Positions 25,880 to 35,844 of a stretch of 64,000 nucleotides of DNA are shown one piece after another. A model generated the notes under the pieces. It saw only the letters and a program-made list of their open reading frames with translations. It was not told the origin of the DNA and did no database searches. The DNA is from Nitrospira sp. (lineage in GTDB: Bacteria > Nitrospirota > Nitrospiria > Nitrospirales > Nitrospiraceae), in assembly GCA_005116835.1 (NCBI GenBank), contig SWDM01000013.1:62001-126000 (forward strand). The letters are read 5' to 3'. The position numbers and the translations under genes are program-made. Positions within the stretch are counted from its first letter, which is position 1. Each line of letters begins with the position of its first letter.

Positions 25880-26650
25880 CTATTCGACTCTTAGCAATGA
25901 TCTTGGATCCTCAACCCTAGAGGCAGGCATAATTGATTTGCCTAGAAATCTATTGACGGCTTCATGAATTCTCCTTCGGTGAATCTCTCCGTCGAAACGC
26001 GAAATGGTGATACAGGATGTATAGATCGGCAGGTACTTGCTCCATCGACTCTTGACGTGTCGATAACAGTTATAAAACTCTTTGGGCAGATTCACTATTT
26101 GGTTCGTATTGTGCACGCAGAATGCCGGTATGGCATAGGACTTCATCCCCTTTTCTAGGGCAGACAGGCAGATGTCGGCGCCATACATGTGGAAATGAGG
26201 CAGCGTGGGATCAAACCGCAGACCAGATGATTTTCGTATCACCAACACAATCTCATCCAAAGTCTGAACAGGTTCAGGCTTGTCGATTTCGTTACCGTGA
26301 AACCCCATGCCATTTGTATAAACTCGGCCTATCCCCCCAGGCCCTCCTGGCTTAGACCCAAAGCACCCTAGTACACCCCAACGTGTCTTTTCTTTTTCAA
26401 GACAAGAAAGCGACTTTCTTAAACCCGGCAACCATGTTTCCGGTAAATACACATCCTGATGCACAAAAACGATGACATCGTTGTCTGCTTCATCGATGGC
26501 CTCGTTATACGCCAAAGCGGCTGAAGGAAAATTATGCTTGGTAATAAGTTGCATGTTACCATTGCGGATATCAGGCGAAAGGGAGAGATTCCTTTGAAGG
26601 ACCACCCTGTTATTGACTGCTGCAACAATAGTAACGTTATCCTGTTTCAT
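25880..26650 (-). CDS. Glycosyltransferase, family 2-like
   Basis: The 256-aa protein has a GT-A fold sequence: TIVAAVNNRVVLQRNL, ALAYNEAIDEADNDVIVFVH, then QDVYLPE, where the HQD takes the place of the usual DxD metal site. GADICLSALEKG corresponds to the acceptor-side motif. Unlike classical GT2 enzymes the nucleotide-binding start is short. It ends 15 bp from the convergent beta-helix gene and probably adds one sugar of the EPS repeat. Confidence 0.78.
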   Translation of the reverse strand: MKQDNVTIVAAVNNRVVLQRNLSLSPDIRNGNMQLITKHNFPSAALAYNEAIDEADNDVIVFVHQDVYLPETWLPGLRKSLSCLEKEKTRWGVLGCFGSKPGGPGGIGRVYTNGMGFHGNEIDKPEPVQTLDEIVLVIRKSSGLRFDPTLPHFHMYGADICLSALEKGMKSYAIPAFCVHNTNQIVNLPKEFYNCYRHVKSRWSKYLPIYTSCITISRFDGEIHRRRIHEAVNRFLGKSIMPASRVEDPRSLLRVE

Positions 26651-26709
26651 TCAATTACATGAATCATATGGTTTCGCTGAAATACGCACCTGTTGAAAAG
26701 GCATGACTG

Positions 26710-27642
26710 CTAGGTCTGCTCGCCCGCATTTCTATCCGTCTGGAAAGGGCTATGGTGCTTATAGTTAGCCTCGCCTGAAAGAAAGAGCGAATTACTCACA
26801 TCTTCATAACTCGAAGCTTTTCGCGCAAGAACTACGATGTGATACGGCAGGCCTAACTGAATATCTAGTATCTGCAATCTGAAGTAATCAACTGTCTGTA
26901 TTACCAAGTTAGTATCGAAAACGTGATGATGGAAGCATCGATTATCATAGTTCTTCATCGATCGTCGTCGGAAAGAAGTCATGTCGCCAGCAGCTGGGTC
27001 TAACCCCAAGTCATGCAACTCCATAATTTCGTCGAAATGAGTCCTATCATCTTCAGTCGTGGACCGATCATAATCGTCGATAAGGTGTTGCAATTGTGTC
27101 ACCGGACGTTTGTGATCGAAGGTCCCATCTTTGTGAGGAACGACCATCAATAACACTCCGCCAGCCTTTAATACCCGTAACCACTCAGAGATCGCTTTCA
27201 GAGGATTCGCAATATGCTCAACAGCGTGACTTGATAAGAGAAAGTCATATTGTTCGTTACCTATCCCACTTAGATCGACTGCATCCTTGACATACTGATA
27301 ACCCTTGCGTTTCCCTCTTTGATAGAGATACTTGTCCTGGCCTTCTGTTATATGCCCCTCCCACACAGTGTTCTCGTTGAAGTTGCATCCATCAAGGTTA
27401 CTAATAACGCGATAGACTGGTATCAGTCCGATCCCCTTGAAGATATTGCTTGGCCCACCGATCTCCAGCCCATTCTTTCCTTTTAAGTAATCGGAATATA
27501 ATTTAAAACTGCCTATCCTTTTCGGAAACACATAACTCGTCGCCCTCGATAGTAGATTTAATAATTTATTCAAGTTGAAACAAGAAGTGCTATCGCGATC
27601 GACTTGAGCCATTCCATCTCTATCAGCGCTATAGCAAGTCAT
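26710..27642 (-). CDS. Class I SAM-dependent methyltransferase
   Basis: The 310-aa protein has motif I as GLEIGGPSNIF, the motif-IV-like DFLLSSHAVEHIANPLKAI, and VLKAGGVLLMVVPHKDGTFD. This resembles methyltransferases in polysaccharide clusters that cap or decorate sugars. The start at 27642 overlaps the upstream glycosyltransferase by 14 bp; a later ATG (27612) is possible. Acceptor unknown. Confidence 0.8.
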   Translation of the reverse strand: MTCYSADRDGMAQVDRDSTSCFNLNKLLNLLSRATSYVFPKRIGSFKLYSDYLKGKNGLEIGGPSNIFKGIGLIPVYRVISNLDGCNFNENTVWEGHITEGQDKYLYQRGKRKGYQYVKDAVDLSGIGNEQYDFLLSSHAVEHIANPLKAISEWLRVLKAGGVLLMVVPHKDGTFDHKRPVTQLQHLIDDYDRSTTEDDRTHFDEIMELHDLGLDPAAGDMTSFRRRSMKNYDNRCFHHHVFDTNLVIQTVDYFRLQILDIQLGLPYHIVVLARKASSYEDVSNSLFLSGEANYKHHSPFQTDRNAGEQT

Positions 27643-28840
27643 TCGACCTAGCCTTCACAGTGGGCTTGCTGCGTCTATTTCCAGATTTTCCAACTTCGAA
27701 AAGCGCCTGCATCAAATCATCACCATATCGCTCCTGAGAAAATTTGGCTGAAGCCCACTCTTTCGCACTCTTTCCCATCAGCTCTGCCTGGGCTGGATTG
27801 TTAAACACATACTCAATTTTCTGCGCGAGCTCTTTGTAGGCCCCAAGGGTATACAGTAACCCCGTGACCCCATCTTCAACTAACTCAGTCGTGGCTCCGC
27901 TTCTTGCTCCAATTATTACCTTACCAGCAAGCATCCCCTCGACCGTAACTCGGCCAAACCCCTCGGATCGGGAACACATCAACACCACGTCCGCGATGCA
28001 CATGTAACTATATGCATCATTTTTGAAACCCAGAAACCGGACATTGTCCTGTATGCCATTTCTTGCAATTAGGCTATTGAGACGAGCGGTATAATCTTCA
28101 TAACTGTTTCCGATTAGGTATAACTCTATGTTCATTCCCCTTTTTACCAGTTCCGCTACTGCCATTATCGCTTCTTCCTGATTCTTGCCTTCCGCAATTT
28201 GTCCGACAAATATACATTTGAAAGCGCTTGATTCTATCTGAGCCGGCATGACTGGATTAGAAACTGAAACACTCTGATATATGACTTTCAGCTTTGAAGG
28301 AGGAATGAACCCTTGCAAAGCATCTGCAATCGCCTTTGAAGCAGCAATGCATAGCACCGATAGTCGGCTAATTAGGCTTAGTGAAAACTTTTTCCCACAA
28401 ATAAATCGGAGGCCGTGCTCTAGATAACCGTACTCATGGACATGCCAGATATGCGGTCGACCGGTTAAATATGCCGCCACGGCTCCCGTAAAAACCGTTG
28501 TGGTATTCGTATAAACGATGCTGCTTCTCCATCGAAGTATTGTCACCAAGACAGGAATGACCATGACCAGTGATATGAAAAGGCTCCTCATGCGGCGCCA
28601 CCAGGACATGGAACCTCCGTAAACCCATGGCTGGTACTTTACAACCCGAAAGGCAACATTCAATTTTGAGAGTTCCTCACATAGAGGACCTTTATATGGC
28701 AAAAGCACATGACACGTAATGCCTCTATCAGTCAGCGACTTGATGGCTTCAAGCAATGCTCTTTCTGCTCCCGCCACATAGGCAGAATGGGAGACAAAAC
28801 AGACACTCATAGAATTTACATTTCTGCGGTCGTTTGGCAT
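27629..28840 (-). CDS. Glycosyltransferase family 4
   Basis: The 403-aa GT-B enzyme starts VCFVSHSAYVAGAERALLEA, the usual donor-side start, and has CIFVGQIAEGKNQEEAIMAV and the family signature SRSEGFGRVTVEGMLAGKVI with its catalytic Glu. It should act at the inner face of the cytoplasmic membrane on a lipid-linked intermediate. It overlaps the next gene by 14 bp. Confidence 0.9.
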   Translation of the reverse strand: MPNDRRNVNSMSVCFVSHSAYVAGAERALLEAIKSLTDRGITCHVLLPYKGPLCEELSKLNVAFRVVKYQPWVYGGSMSWWRRMRSLFISLVMVIPVLVTILRWRSSIVYTNTTTVFTGAVAAYLTGRPHIWHVHEYGYLEHGLRFICGKKFSLSLISRLSVLCIAASKAIADALQGFIPPSKLKVIYQSVSVSNPVMPAQIESSAFKCIFVGQIAEGKNQEEAIMAVAELVKRGMNIELYLIGNSYEDYTARLNSLIARNGIQDNVRFLGFKNDAYSYMCIADVVLMCSRSEGFGRVTVEGMLAGKVIIGARSGATTELVEDGVTGLLYTLGAYKELAQKIEYVFNNPAQAELMGKSAKEWASAKFSQERYGDDLMQALFEVGKSGNRRSKPTVKARSNDLL

Positions 28841-28942
28841 CTCACTTCATAGGATCATTTATTGATGTCAGAGCCAAACCTGCCCACTTCTTGAAGCGGC
28901 AACGGCGCGAGTGGAAGCAAGCTTTTCGGGCAATGGGAAGCC

Positions 28943-30283
28943 TTACGATGTGGTGTATTGCACTGATCCCTGAGTGTCTCGCACCTCGTTTTCAGGCAGG
29001 TTTTCCTTAGAACCATGCAAGAGCGCGACAATCATCGCGATGATCATGAACCAAAATATGACGATCTGATCGAAATAAGACACGGAAAGAAAGGAGACAA
29101 CATGGCTAAGAATTGTACAGCCCAGAGACCAGATCATGAATTGTTCCGGGAAGGAATACCGCACTTCGCTCCTAACTGCCTCACCAGTAGTCCTAAAACA
29201 ATGGACGATCAGCCAGATAAACAAACTCAGCTCAAGAAGCCCTCCATTCACTCCTTCAGCAACAAATTGGTTTACGATGTCCGTCTTAGTAGGATCAATA
29301 GAAAGACCCGTCGGCATCCAGTGTGCGGTATATCCTGTCCCATAGAGCCACCACTCATCAAAATGCGTGATGAACGCATCGATCAAAGCAGAGCGGTACC
29401 ACCCGCCGCCGCCAGTCAAGTCACTGAGCCGAGCGATGAGAAACCACACAGGCGCTTTCATGAAGGCGTGTGCAGCCAACACGAAAATCACAATGCCCCA
29501 GCGGATGGCCCTCATATTTGCCCTGGCTCTCCAGCACAGTAATCCGACTACGCTTACGACAAAAGCAAGAAGAGGTCCGCTTGACGATGACGCCACGACA
29601 ATAATGGTGGCTGACAGGATCGCGCCTCCTGCGAGGAGACGATCTCTCGTACTGTACACCCACAATCCTACAAATAAGGGTAAGGCTGTAGCTCCAAAGG
29701 TGCCGGCCAAGATGGGATGTTGAAACGGCCCCTGACAACGAAGTCTGCCTTCTCGAATCATCGCAAACTCTGGCACGCCACCGAAAACAGAAAACGGGTT
29801 TTTACCGGTCAAATATTCCACTGCAAAAAGAACAGCAAGAGGTATAATAATAACGGCGAACATCTTAACCGTGTGCACAACGTCATCGAAGTCCCATATC
29901 AAAGCCCGAATGAGAAAATAGATCCCCAGTGAATTATAGGCAGCGCCAAGACGCTCATTAAAACTCACATGACTTCCATCGAAGAGAACGTACAAAAATG
30001 AATGGACCACGACCCAAGCGATTAACAGCTTGTCAAAGACGTTCAGCTTGATATTGAGGACCTCCTGCCTGACAACGAGCCTGACCACACCAAACAATAT
30101 TAATATTCTAAGTAAATAGAAATGCATTCCTCCCACGAGAAGGAATTGCCCTAGCGTCATGTAGCAACCGCCAATCAACATCGGCACTAAGGCATACCGC
30201 CGTGGCAGTACTACCAACAGAATCCCCAGGCATAACGTAAGAACAAGGCTGCCTGCTGTTACGGTACTTACAGCTTCTTGCAT
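28943..30283 (-). CDS. O-antigen polymerase/ligase-like membrane protein (Wzy)
   Basis: The 446-aa protein has about eleven predicted membrane helices with a long periplasmic loop (about 280-340, GGGGWYRSALIDAFITHFDE then WWLYGTGYTAHWMP), the pattern of Wzy polymerases and O-antigen ligases. It probably polymerises the EPS repeat units flipped by the Wzx protein at 38333. No other Wzy candidate is present. Family sequence conservation is low, so assignment rests on topology and context. Confidence 0.82.
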   Translation of the reverse strand: MQEAVSTVTAGSLVLTLCLGILLVVLPRRYALVPMLIGGCYMTLGQFLLVGGMHFYLLRILILFGVVRLVVRQEVLNIKLNVFDKLLIAWVVVHSFLYVLFDGSHVSFNERLGAAYNSLGIYFLIRALIWDFDDVVHTVKMFAVIIIPLAVLFAVEYLTGKNPFSVFGGVPEFAMIREGRLRCQGPFQHPILAGTFGATALPLFVGLWVYSTRDRLLAGGAILSATIIVVASSSSGPLLAFVVSVVGLLCWRARANMRAIRWGIVIFVLAAHAFMKAPVWFLIARLSDLTGGGGWYRSALIDAFITHFDEWWLYGTGYTAHWMPTGLSIDPTKTDIVNQFVAEGVNGGLLELSLFIWLIVHCFRTTGEAVRSEVRYSFPEQFMIWSLGCTILSHVVSFLSVSYFDQIVIFWFMIIAMIVALLHGSKENLPENEVRDTQGSVQYTTS

Positions 30284-30400
30284 GTCAAGGCTCTGATCTT
30301 CAGACCTACTAACATCTCGCCTCTCAGCACAGGATATTCCCGGTATCGACCGACAACGTCTTTCCGTTGCAGGTAAGTCATGGGCTCATAATCCGTATCA

Positions 30401-32299
30401 TTACGCTATTGGCTGATCGATAAAGCATCGATGCCACAGTTCCAGAGCGACCAATAGGAATATCTCTTTCGAGTAAGATGGCCGCCGACTATTGGCGTCA
30501 AGCAGGTGAGCGATTAAGTTTCGCTGAAAGTACCCCCTGCTTAACGTCCTCTCGTCGAGTAACAGATCATGGACGTAGGTATTCAGTTCCTTTGATAACC
30601 AATGTTCATAGGGGACAGGAAATCCCGTCTTCTTACGATGCAATATCTCATAAGGTACCCGCCCCTCAAAGGCCTTCTTCAAGATGTATTTCGTCGTAAA
30701 ACCCTTCACTTTCAAATTAGCAGGCAGCGAGGCAGCATACTCGAGGACAGCATGATCCAACAGCGGGACGCGCAGCTCAATCGAATTTGCCATGGTCATC
30801 TTGTCGGCCTTCAAGAGCAGATCGTCCGGCAACCAGGTTTTCGAATCGAGGTACAGCATCTTGTTGAGCAGATCCAGATCCTCTGTCTTGGGCAAGAGCG
30901 ATTTTCGATATCGATCCAGGCCTCTGCCTCCGACATCTGAATCGAGCAAGCCTGGATTGAGGACAACATCGATATTGGCATTGATAAAAGATAGAGGAGT
31001 TGAGGACCTGCTCAGATAGTAGTCTTCAAACTCCATTCCCATAAGCCCACCGTATCTCCCCAATTTCCCTGAGGCCCCCATTTGTGTGAACGAAGAAAGG
31101 ATCTGGCCGACAACATGTTTCAAAGGACCGGCGGCTCCCTTTATTTTCTCCAACCACAGGAGGTTGCGATAACTCTCATAACCTGCGAATGCCTCATCCC
31201 CTCCCTCTCCGGAGATCAGAACCTTTACGTGATCCTTCGCAAGCTTCGAGACATAATAGAGGGCAACGGCAGGAGGTTCACAGATCGGTTCTTCCATATG
31301 CCAAACATAGTTTGGAAGAAAGTCGAGGAACTCCTTTGCCGTCAAGGATATCTCGTGGTGATCGGTCCCATATTTCTCCGACGCGAGCTTCGCGTAGGGT
31401 CGTTCATCAGCAAAGGTTTCTCCCTCGAAACCGACTGTAAATGTACTGAGTTTCTTGCCTGTTTCTTCTACGGCCAGACTGAGCAAAACCGTAGAATCTA
31501 CTCCGCCACTGAGCAGAAAACCGACCGGCACATCACTGATCATGTGGTCCCGAACCGATTGCCTTAGGATATCGACAAGGCCCTCTTCAGCCTCCTTGAT
31601 CGTGACATGATTGTGCTCCCGAGAGAATGAAAGATCCCAATATTCCTTATCGACGCATTTCCCATTTCTCACGGTAAGGCAATGGCCAGGGAGAAGCTTC
31701 TTTACTCCTTTCAGGAGAGTGTCCGCGCCAGGAATGTAGTAATAGGCCAAAAGGAGTCTGAGCCCATTGAGATCGACATCTCTAGGAACTGCAGGATCTG
31801 CAAGGATAGATTTAATTTCTGACCCAAAGAGAATACAATCGTCATTCATGAAATAATAAAGTGGTTTTATCCCTACTCTGTCGCGCGCAAGGATTAAGGT
31901 TTCGCTCGTTTCATCCCAAAGCGCGATGGCAAACATGCCACGCAGTTTCCGGACAAAATCCTCTCCATGGTCTTCGTACAGATGCACGATGACCTCTGTA
32001 TCGGTTTGGGTCTTGAACGTATGACCCCGTCGTAATAATTCATTCCTGAGCTCCCGAAAGTTATAGATCTCTCCATTGAAGACCACCCAAACAGTATTAT
32101 CCTCGTTGGATAAAGGTTGTTTGCCCGCTTGAAGATCAATAATAGACAGCCGCCTATGTCCAAGTCCGATGTTGCGAGTTGTATAAACCCCCGAATCATC
32201 CGGCCCTCTATGGGCCATGGCCGAGTTCATCCTCCCGATTAATGTCGGCTCAACTGCTCCCTCCTTGCTAAAGAATAGCTTTCCACAAATACCGCACAT
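30401..32299 (-). CDS. asnB: Asparagine synthase-type amidotransferase (EPS associated)
   Basis: The 632-aa protein has the class II glutaminase domain with nucleophile Cys2 (MCGICGKLFF), AHRGPDDSGVY, and FNGEIYNFRELR, followed by the ATP-pyrophosphatase domain with the PP-loop LLSGGVDSTVLLSLA. It is homologous to AsnB. Copies in exosortase-type EPS loci have been named amidotransferases and probably amidate a uronic acid or a protein, since a free asparagine role is not needed here. Length is typical. It sits alone between Wzy and the FkbM methyltransferase. Confidence 0.92.
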   Translation of the reverse strand: MCGICGKLFFSKEGAVEPTLIGRMNSAMAHRGPDDSGVYTTRNIGLGHRRLSIIDLQAGKQPLSNEDNTVWVVFNGEIYNFRELRNELLRRGHTFKTQTDTEVIVHLYEDHGEDFVRKLRGMFAIALWDETSETLILARDRVGIKPLYYFMNDDCILFGSEIKSILADPAVPRDVDLNGLRLLLAYYYIPGADTLLKGVKKLLPGHCLTVRNGKCVDKEYWDLSFSREHNHVTIKEAEEGLVDILRQSVRDHMISDVPVGFLLSGGVDSTVLLSLAVEETGKKLSTFTVGFEGETFADERPYAKLASEKYGTDHHEISLTAKEFLDFLPNYVWHMEEPICEPPAVALYYVSKLAKDHVKVLISGEGGDEAFAGYESYRNLLWLEKIKGAAGPLKHVVGQILSSFTQMGASGKLGRYGGLMGMEFEDYYLSRSSTPLSFINANIDVVLNPGLLDSDVGGRGLDRYRKSLLPKTEDLDLLNKMLYLDSKTWLPDDLLLKADKMTMANSIELRVPLLDHAVLEYAASLPANLKVKGFTTKYILKKAFEGRVPYEILHRKKTGFPVPYEHWLSKELNTYVHDLLLDERTLSRGYFQRNLIAHLLDANSRRPSYSKEIFLLVALELWHRCFIDQPIA

Positions 32300-32715
32300 G
32301 ATTAGAATATCCCTGACAAAATCATTGTAATTTCCCTACAGCTCACTTGATTCATCACCATCGATTATCTCAATGGTTATAACTCAAGCTTTTATTCACA
32401 CTCAGCTGGCCAGTTTCAGGGATCAAGCAAGTCGCAGAAGCGACTCATCTGAACGAAGCCAGCGGGCGAATAGCAGCCAGAAATGTCCTTGCACAGGCAT
32501 TTCGCTAACTCGAAAATCAGAATTTGAACCCGCTGGATTTGCGGTTGGCAGGGATAAACTCTTTATTGAAGCTCCGGACCGATATCCTGCCAGACCAGGT
32601 CTTCCGCTTCCTACAGAGTAGGGACATGAAGATTCCCAAGACTTGGTGTCGGCCCCAGCTAAGACTGAATGATAACTTTGGTGGGTCCCTATAAATCGGC
32701 AGCTCGCTTCTACCC
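32300..32715. other. 416-bp spacer, nothing recognised
   Basis: AT-richer DNA without A/B repeats. Frames are short and give no family match by eye. It may hold the promoter of the asparagine synthase gene. Confidence 0.5.
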
Positions 32716-33513
32716 TTACTCCAATCTCTTGACGAAGATGTCCCCGTGCTTATCACTTGCTCCCAGACTACTTTCTAGACTGTTCAGTTTATCCTTAAAC
32801 TCCACCAGACCAAGCCAATTGGACAGTTGAAACTCGCCTGGTTTTGCTCCCCACACAAAGTTAAACGTGGAGTTGCCAGAAATAATACGTTTGTCTAGAC
32901 ACGCTATCGCGCTCTTGAGGCTGGCCAGATTAAATTCGAATGATAGGAGATGGGGTTGTACGGATAAGCCATCAAGAGCAGCCTCTTCAAATCCCTCAAC
33001 ATCAATCTTGATATAGTGTGGCACGCCATAATGTTCAATCAGAGTATCAAGTGTAAACATCGGAACCACAATTACCCGATTCCACAAGTTCAGATATTCA
33101 TCATGCTGGCTTTTCAGCGTTGCCATCCACGCCACCGAAAGTGTGCTGACATCGTCGCGTTCGTCTGATATCTTAATCTCAGCCAGGCCATTCCGCGATC
33201 CAACTGCCGCCTGTATCGCTTGGATTCGCCTGCTAGAATAAGATAGTTCAATATGTCTCACGCAGTCAGGGTTAGGCTCGACAGCAATCACTCGCGCTCC
33301 CGCAGACTCCAGCGCTTCCGCGTATTGTCCTGTGTTTGCACCGATGTCAAATACCAAAACGTCGGTCGGGAGCAAAGAAGAGTAAAACCTATTAAGCTCT
33401 GCCTTTCCTTGCGCAGCTCTCTGGCCGCTCGTTGCGCGGTAGATTCGGCGCGCAACTGCATGCGCACCGAGGACCCACATTAATTCCTCAAATCTTCGTC
33501 TGGACGATTTCAT
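32716..33513 (-). CDS. FkbM-family methyltransferase
   Basis: The 265-aa protein has the FkbM motifs: VLVFDIGANTGQYAEALESA (SAM motif I), RVIAVEPNPDCVRHIE, and YIKIDVEGFEEAALDGL. FkbM enzymes O-methylate sugars or polyketides; a sugar in the EPS is most likely here. It starts three bases after the upstream glycosyltransferase stop, so the two are co-transcribed. Confidence 0.88.
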   Translation of the reverse strand: MKSSRRRFEELMWVLGAHAVARRIYRATSGQRAAQGKAELNRFYSSLLPTDVLVFDIGANTGQYAEALESAGARVIAVEPNPDCVRHIELSYSSRRIQAIQAAVGSRNGLAEIKISDERDDVSTLSVAWMATLKSQHDEYLNLWNRVIVVPMFTLDTLIEHYGVPHYIKIDVEGFEEAALDGLSVQPHLLSFEFNLASLKSAIACLDKRIISGNSTFNFVWGAKPGEFQLSNWLGLVEFKDKLNSLESSLGASDKHGDIFVKRLE

Positions 33514-33516
33514 GCT

Positions 33517-34806
33517 TCAGCTCGTCACTGTACGTGTGTTATTGGCGGGTGTGGATTGATCATCATGACTTGACCCTACCCTGTTTATGATAGCGTGCGA
33601 ATCGCGTCTACTAGAGTAACTTGCAACAACCTCACTATACACTTGAAGAAGCGTTATCCCAGCTGCATTCCAGGTGATCTCCGGAACTGCACGTAGCCCC
33701 GTAGTGCGTAACTTTTCCAACAATGTCCGATCACTATGCAATTTCGTAATATGACCGGCGAGGGCACTAACATCTCCCACCTGATGCACCAGTGCATTTT
33801 CCATATGCATGCAAAGATCTGTACAAGCATCTGAAACAAGCGGAACACAACCACTACCCATGGCCTCGGTGCACACTAAGCCGAAGCCCTCTTCAATACT
33901 GGGAAGTACCAGCACATCGCTGCTGCGCATGAGCTCCGGCACATCGTTTCTATGGCCCAACACCTTCACACTAGGATGGGCCAGCATTGAAGACAGCTTG
34001 TGAGCATATGCAGGGAGGAAGTCTCCCGCGATCAGGAACGTGCCATCATTCGACGCCGGCGATTGCAGCCACGCCTCCAGCGCATAGTGCAACCCTTTTC
34101 TCACGGCACAAACGCCGACAGACAACATAGTAAAGCCCCGCTGTGGATTGCGCGGCTTCGTGTCAGGATAAAATCGCTTCTCGTCGAAACCGTATATATG
34201 GCGCACAAGTTTCTTTCGCTCAAACCCCCGTTCGAGATACGTGCGCACGACAAAATCAGATGGGCATAGTAGCCGGTAGGTTATGTCGTACTCTGCCTCT
34301 TCTCTACGAAGGACATCTTCCTTGTAGGCATGTTCGTGATCCGGAGGCAAGACAACTCCAAGACGCTCACATTCTTTTTGTACCACCTCGTAGGCGAACC
34401 GGGTATGCGCATTCGGCCTTTCCAGAACGGTAGGGATCCCGAGCCGTGCCGCAGTCCGCAGTGTCCGCAGCGACCCCAGCGGCCAAGCATGCACGATGTC
34501 GACCTGACCCGCCAATTGTTCAAGCCTGCGAGACACAATGTAGTCATGCCAGATGCACGCTCGCATAGTCCCGACCAGCTTATAGGAGATCCGCGCTTTC
34601 CCCCAAGACAGAGTTGGATTGACTGTGACATTGGCAGGAACCGGTCTCTGAAGGACACCGGGGAATGCCAGCACCTCCGCGCCGGCTGCAGCAAGTCCAT
34701 TGACCTGCTGCCAGGCTGTATAGCAGATCCTATCCGCGCCAAGTTTATGGGGAAAGCTGTATAAGACCCTGACCTTCTGAGTCTTACCATTGTGCAATCC
34801 GGCCAC
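33517..34806 (-). CDS. Glycosyltransferase family 4
   Basis: The 429-aa GT-B protein has VRVLYSFPHKLGADRICYTA at the start, FTMLSVGVCAVRKGLHYALE, and the GT4 signature LVLPSIEEGFGLVCTEAMGS. The start is a GTG at 34806 with GGAG five bases upstream. The C-terminal 40 residues are hydrophilic and not typical of the family. It precedes the FkbM gene. Confidence 0.88.
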   Translation of the reverse strand: MAGLHNGKTQKVRVLYSFPHKLGADRICYTAWQQVNGLAAAGAEVLAFPGVLQRPVPANVTVNPTLSWGKARISYKLVGTMRACIWHDYIVSRRLEQLAGQVDIVHAWPLGSLRTLRTAARLGIPTVLERPNAHTRFAYEVVQKECERLGVVLPPDHEHAYKEDVLRREEAEYDITYRLLCPSDFVVRTYLERGFERKKLVRHIYGFDEKRFYPDTKPRNPQRGFTMLSVGVCAVRKGLHYALEAWLQSPASNDGTFLIAGDFLPAYAHKLSSMLAHPSVKVLGHRNDVPELMRSSDVLVLPSIEEGFGLVCTEAMGSGCVPLVSDACTDLCMHMENALVHQVGDVSALAGHITKLHSDRTLLEKLRTTGLRAVPEITWNAAGITLLQVYSEVVASYSSRRDSHAIINRVGSSHDDQSTPANNTRTVTS

Positions 34807-34898
34807 GACTTCTCCTTACGTTATCGGAGCTAGTTTCGCGGATCAGAGCTCTTCATGTTTCCGGCGAGGGGGGGGAAATGGATGCAGAAGAGGGAAGA

Positions 34899-35843
34899 TC
34901 AATGGGCCCATTTTTCCATACCGAGCGTCCAACGAATGATCGCTTTCCACTTGATCAGTGAAGACCGATACCTTGATCCTTGGCCGATCAAGAGGCCGAC
35001 GGCCGATGCCAGGGATAATATTCCGAATCTCGCAACGCCATTCAGGAACATCGCCTTTTTGTAGAGGCCTGCGTAGGCCCCTCCCCTCGTCTTCTTAAGA
35101 AATTTGAAAATAGATTCCCTCATCTGGATATTGGCGTAGGAATTTTCTTTTCGTTGCTGGGAACTTCCCCCACCGTGATGAACAACTGAAACAGAGCCGG
35201 TGTAGTAATTCACATATCCCGCCTGCCACACTTTATAGGATAGGTCCAGATCCTCCGTGTACATGACATACTCAGGGCTGAACCTTCCGACCTCTTCGAA
35301 TAGCCCTGCCCTGATCATCAGGCATGCCCCGGAGATGGCCTGGGCTGTTGCGAGTTCCGCCTGCAAATCCTTCACGTTCCCTATAGGGACTATTGATAGC
35401 CTTCTATTCATGATTTCAGAATCGTACATTTGGTTCAGAATGGTCGGAAAGGCCATCACACAGCTGGTCTGAAGGGATCTGTCCGAATTCAGCAACTTAC
35501 AGCCCAGGATTCCGGCCTTTGGGAGTCCCCTTATGAGGGTCAACATCCTGGGAACAGCATCACCGATGATTTCCGTGTCAGGATTCAGAAAGAGCAGATA
35601 GGCTCCCGTCGCCTGTTCCGATCCGTAGTTATTGCCCTTGGCAAACCCCAGATTCTCATTGCTCTGAAAGAAGCGAACCTTGGGAAACTCACTAAGAACC
35701 ATTCGCCCGCAAGCATCGAAGGAACCGTTATCGACCACGATGACTTCAAGGTCTATGCCCGCGGTGTTTTCAAATAGCGACTCAAGGCATTTCCTTGTGT
35801 ATTCGGCCGAGTTCCAGTTGATGATGATAATTGAGAGATCCAC
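34899..35843 (-). CDS. Glycosyltransferase family 2 (rhamnosyltransferase-like)
   Basis: The 314-aa protein begins DLSIIIINWNSAEYTRKCLE, typical of inverting GT2 enzymes, with VIVVDNGSFDACG, the LFLNPDTEI metal-binding stretch, and MYTEDLDLSYKVWQAG near the catalytic base. A hydrophobic segment lies at the C-terminus. The start is GTG at 35843, just after the upstream gene stop. Donor sugar is unknown. Confidence 0.9.
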   Translation of the reverse strand: MDLSIIIINWNSAEYTRKCLESLFENTAGIDLEVIVVDNGSFDACGRMVLSEFPKVRFFQSNENLGFAKGNNYGSEQATGAYLLFLNPDTEIIGDAVPRMLTLIRGLPKAGILGCKLLNSDRSLQTSCVMAFPTILNQMYDSEIMNRRLSIVPIGNVKDLQAELATAQAISGACLMIRAGLFEEVGRFSPEYVMYTEDLDLSYKVWQAGYVNYYTGSVSVVHHGGGSSQQRKENSYANIQMRESIFKFLKKTRGGAYAGLYKKAMFLNGVARFGILSLASAVGLLIGQGSRYRSSLIKWKAIIRWTLGMEKWAH

Positions 35844-35844
35844 G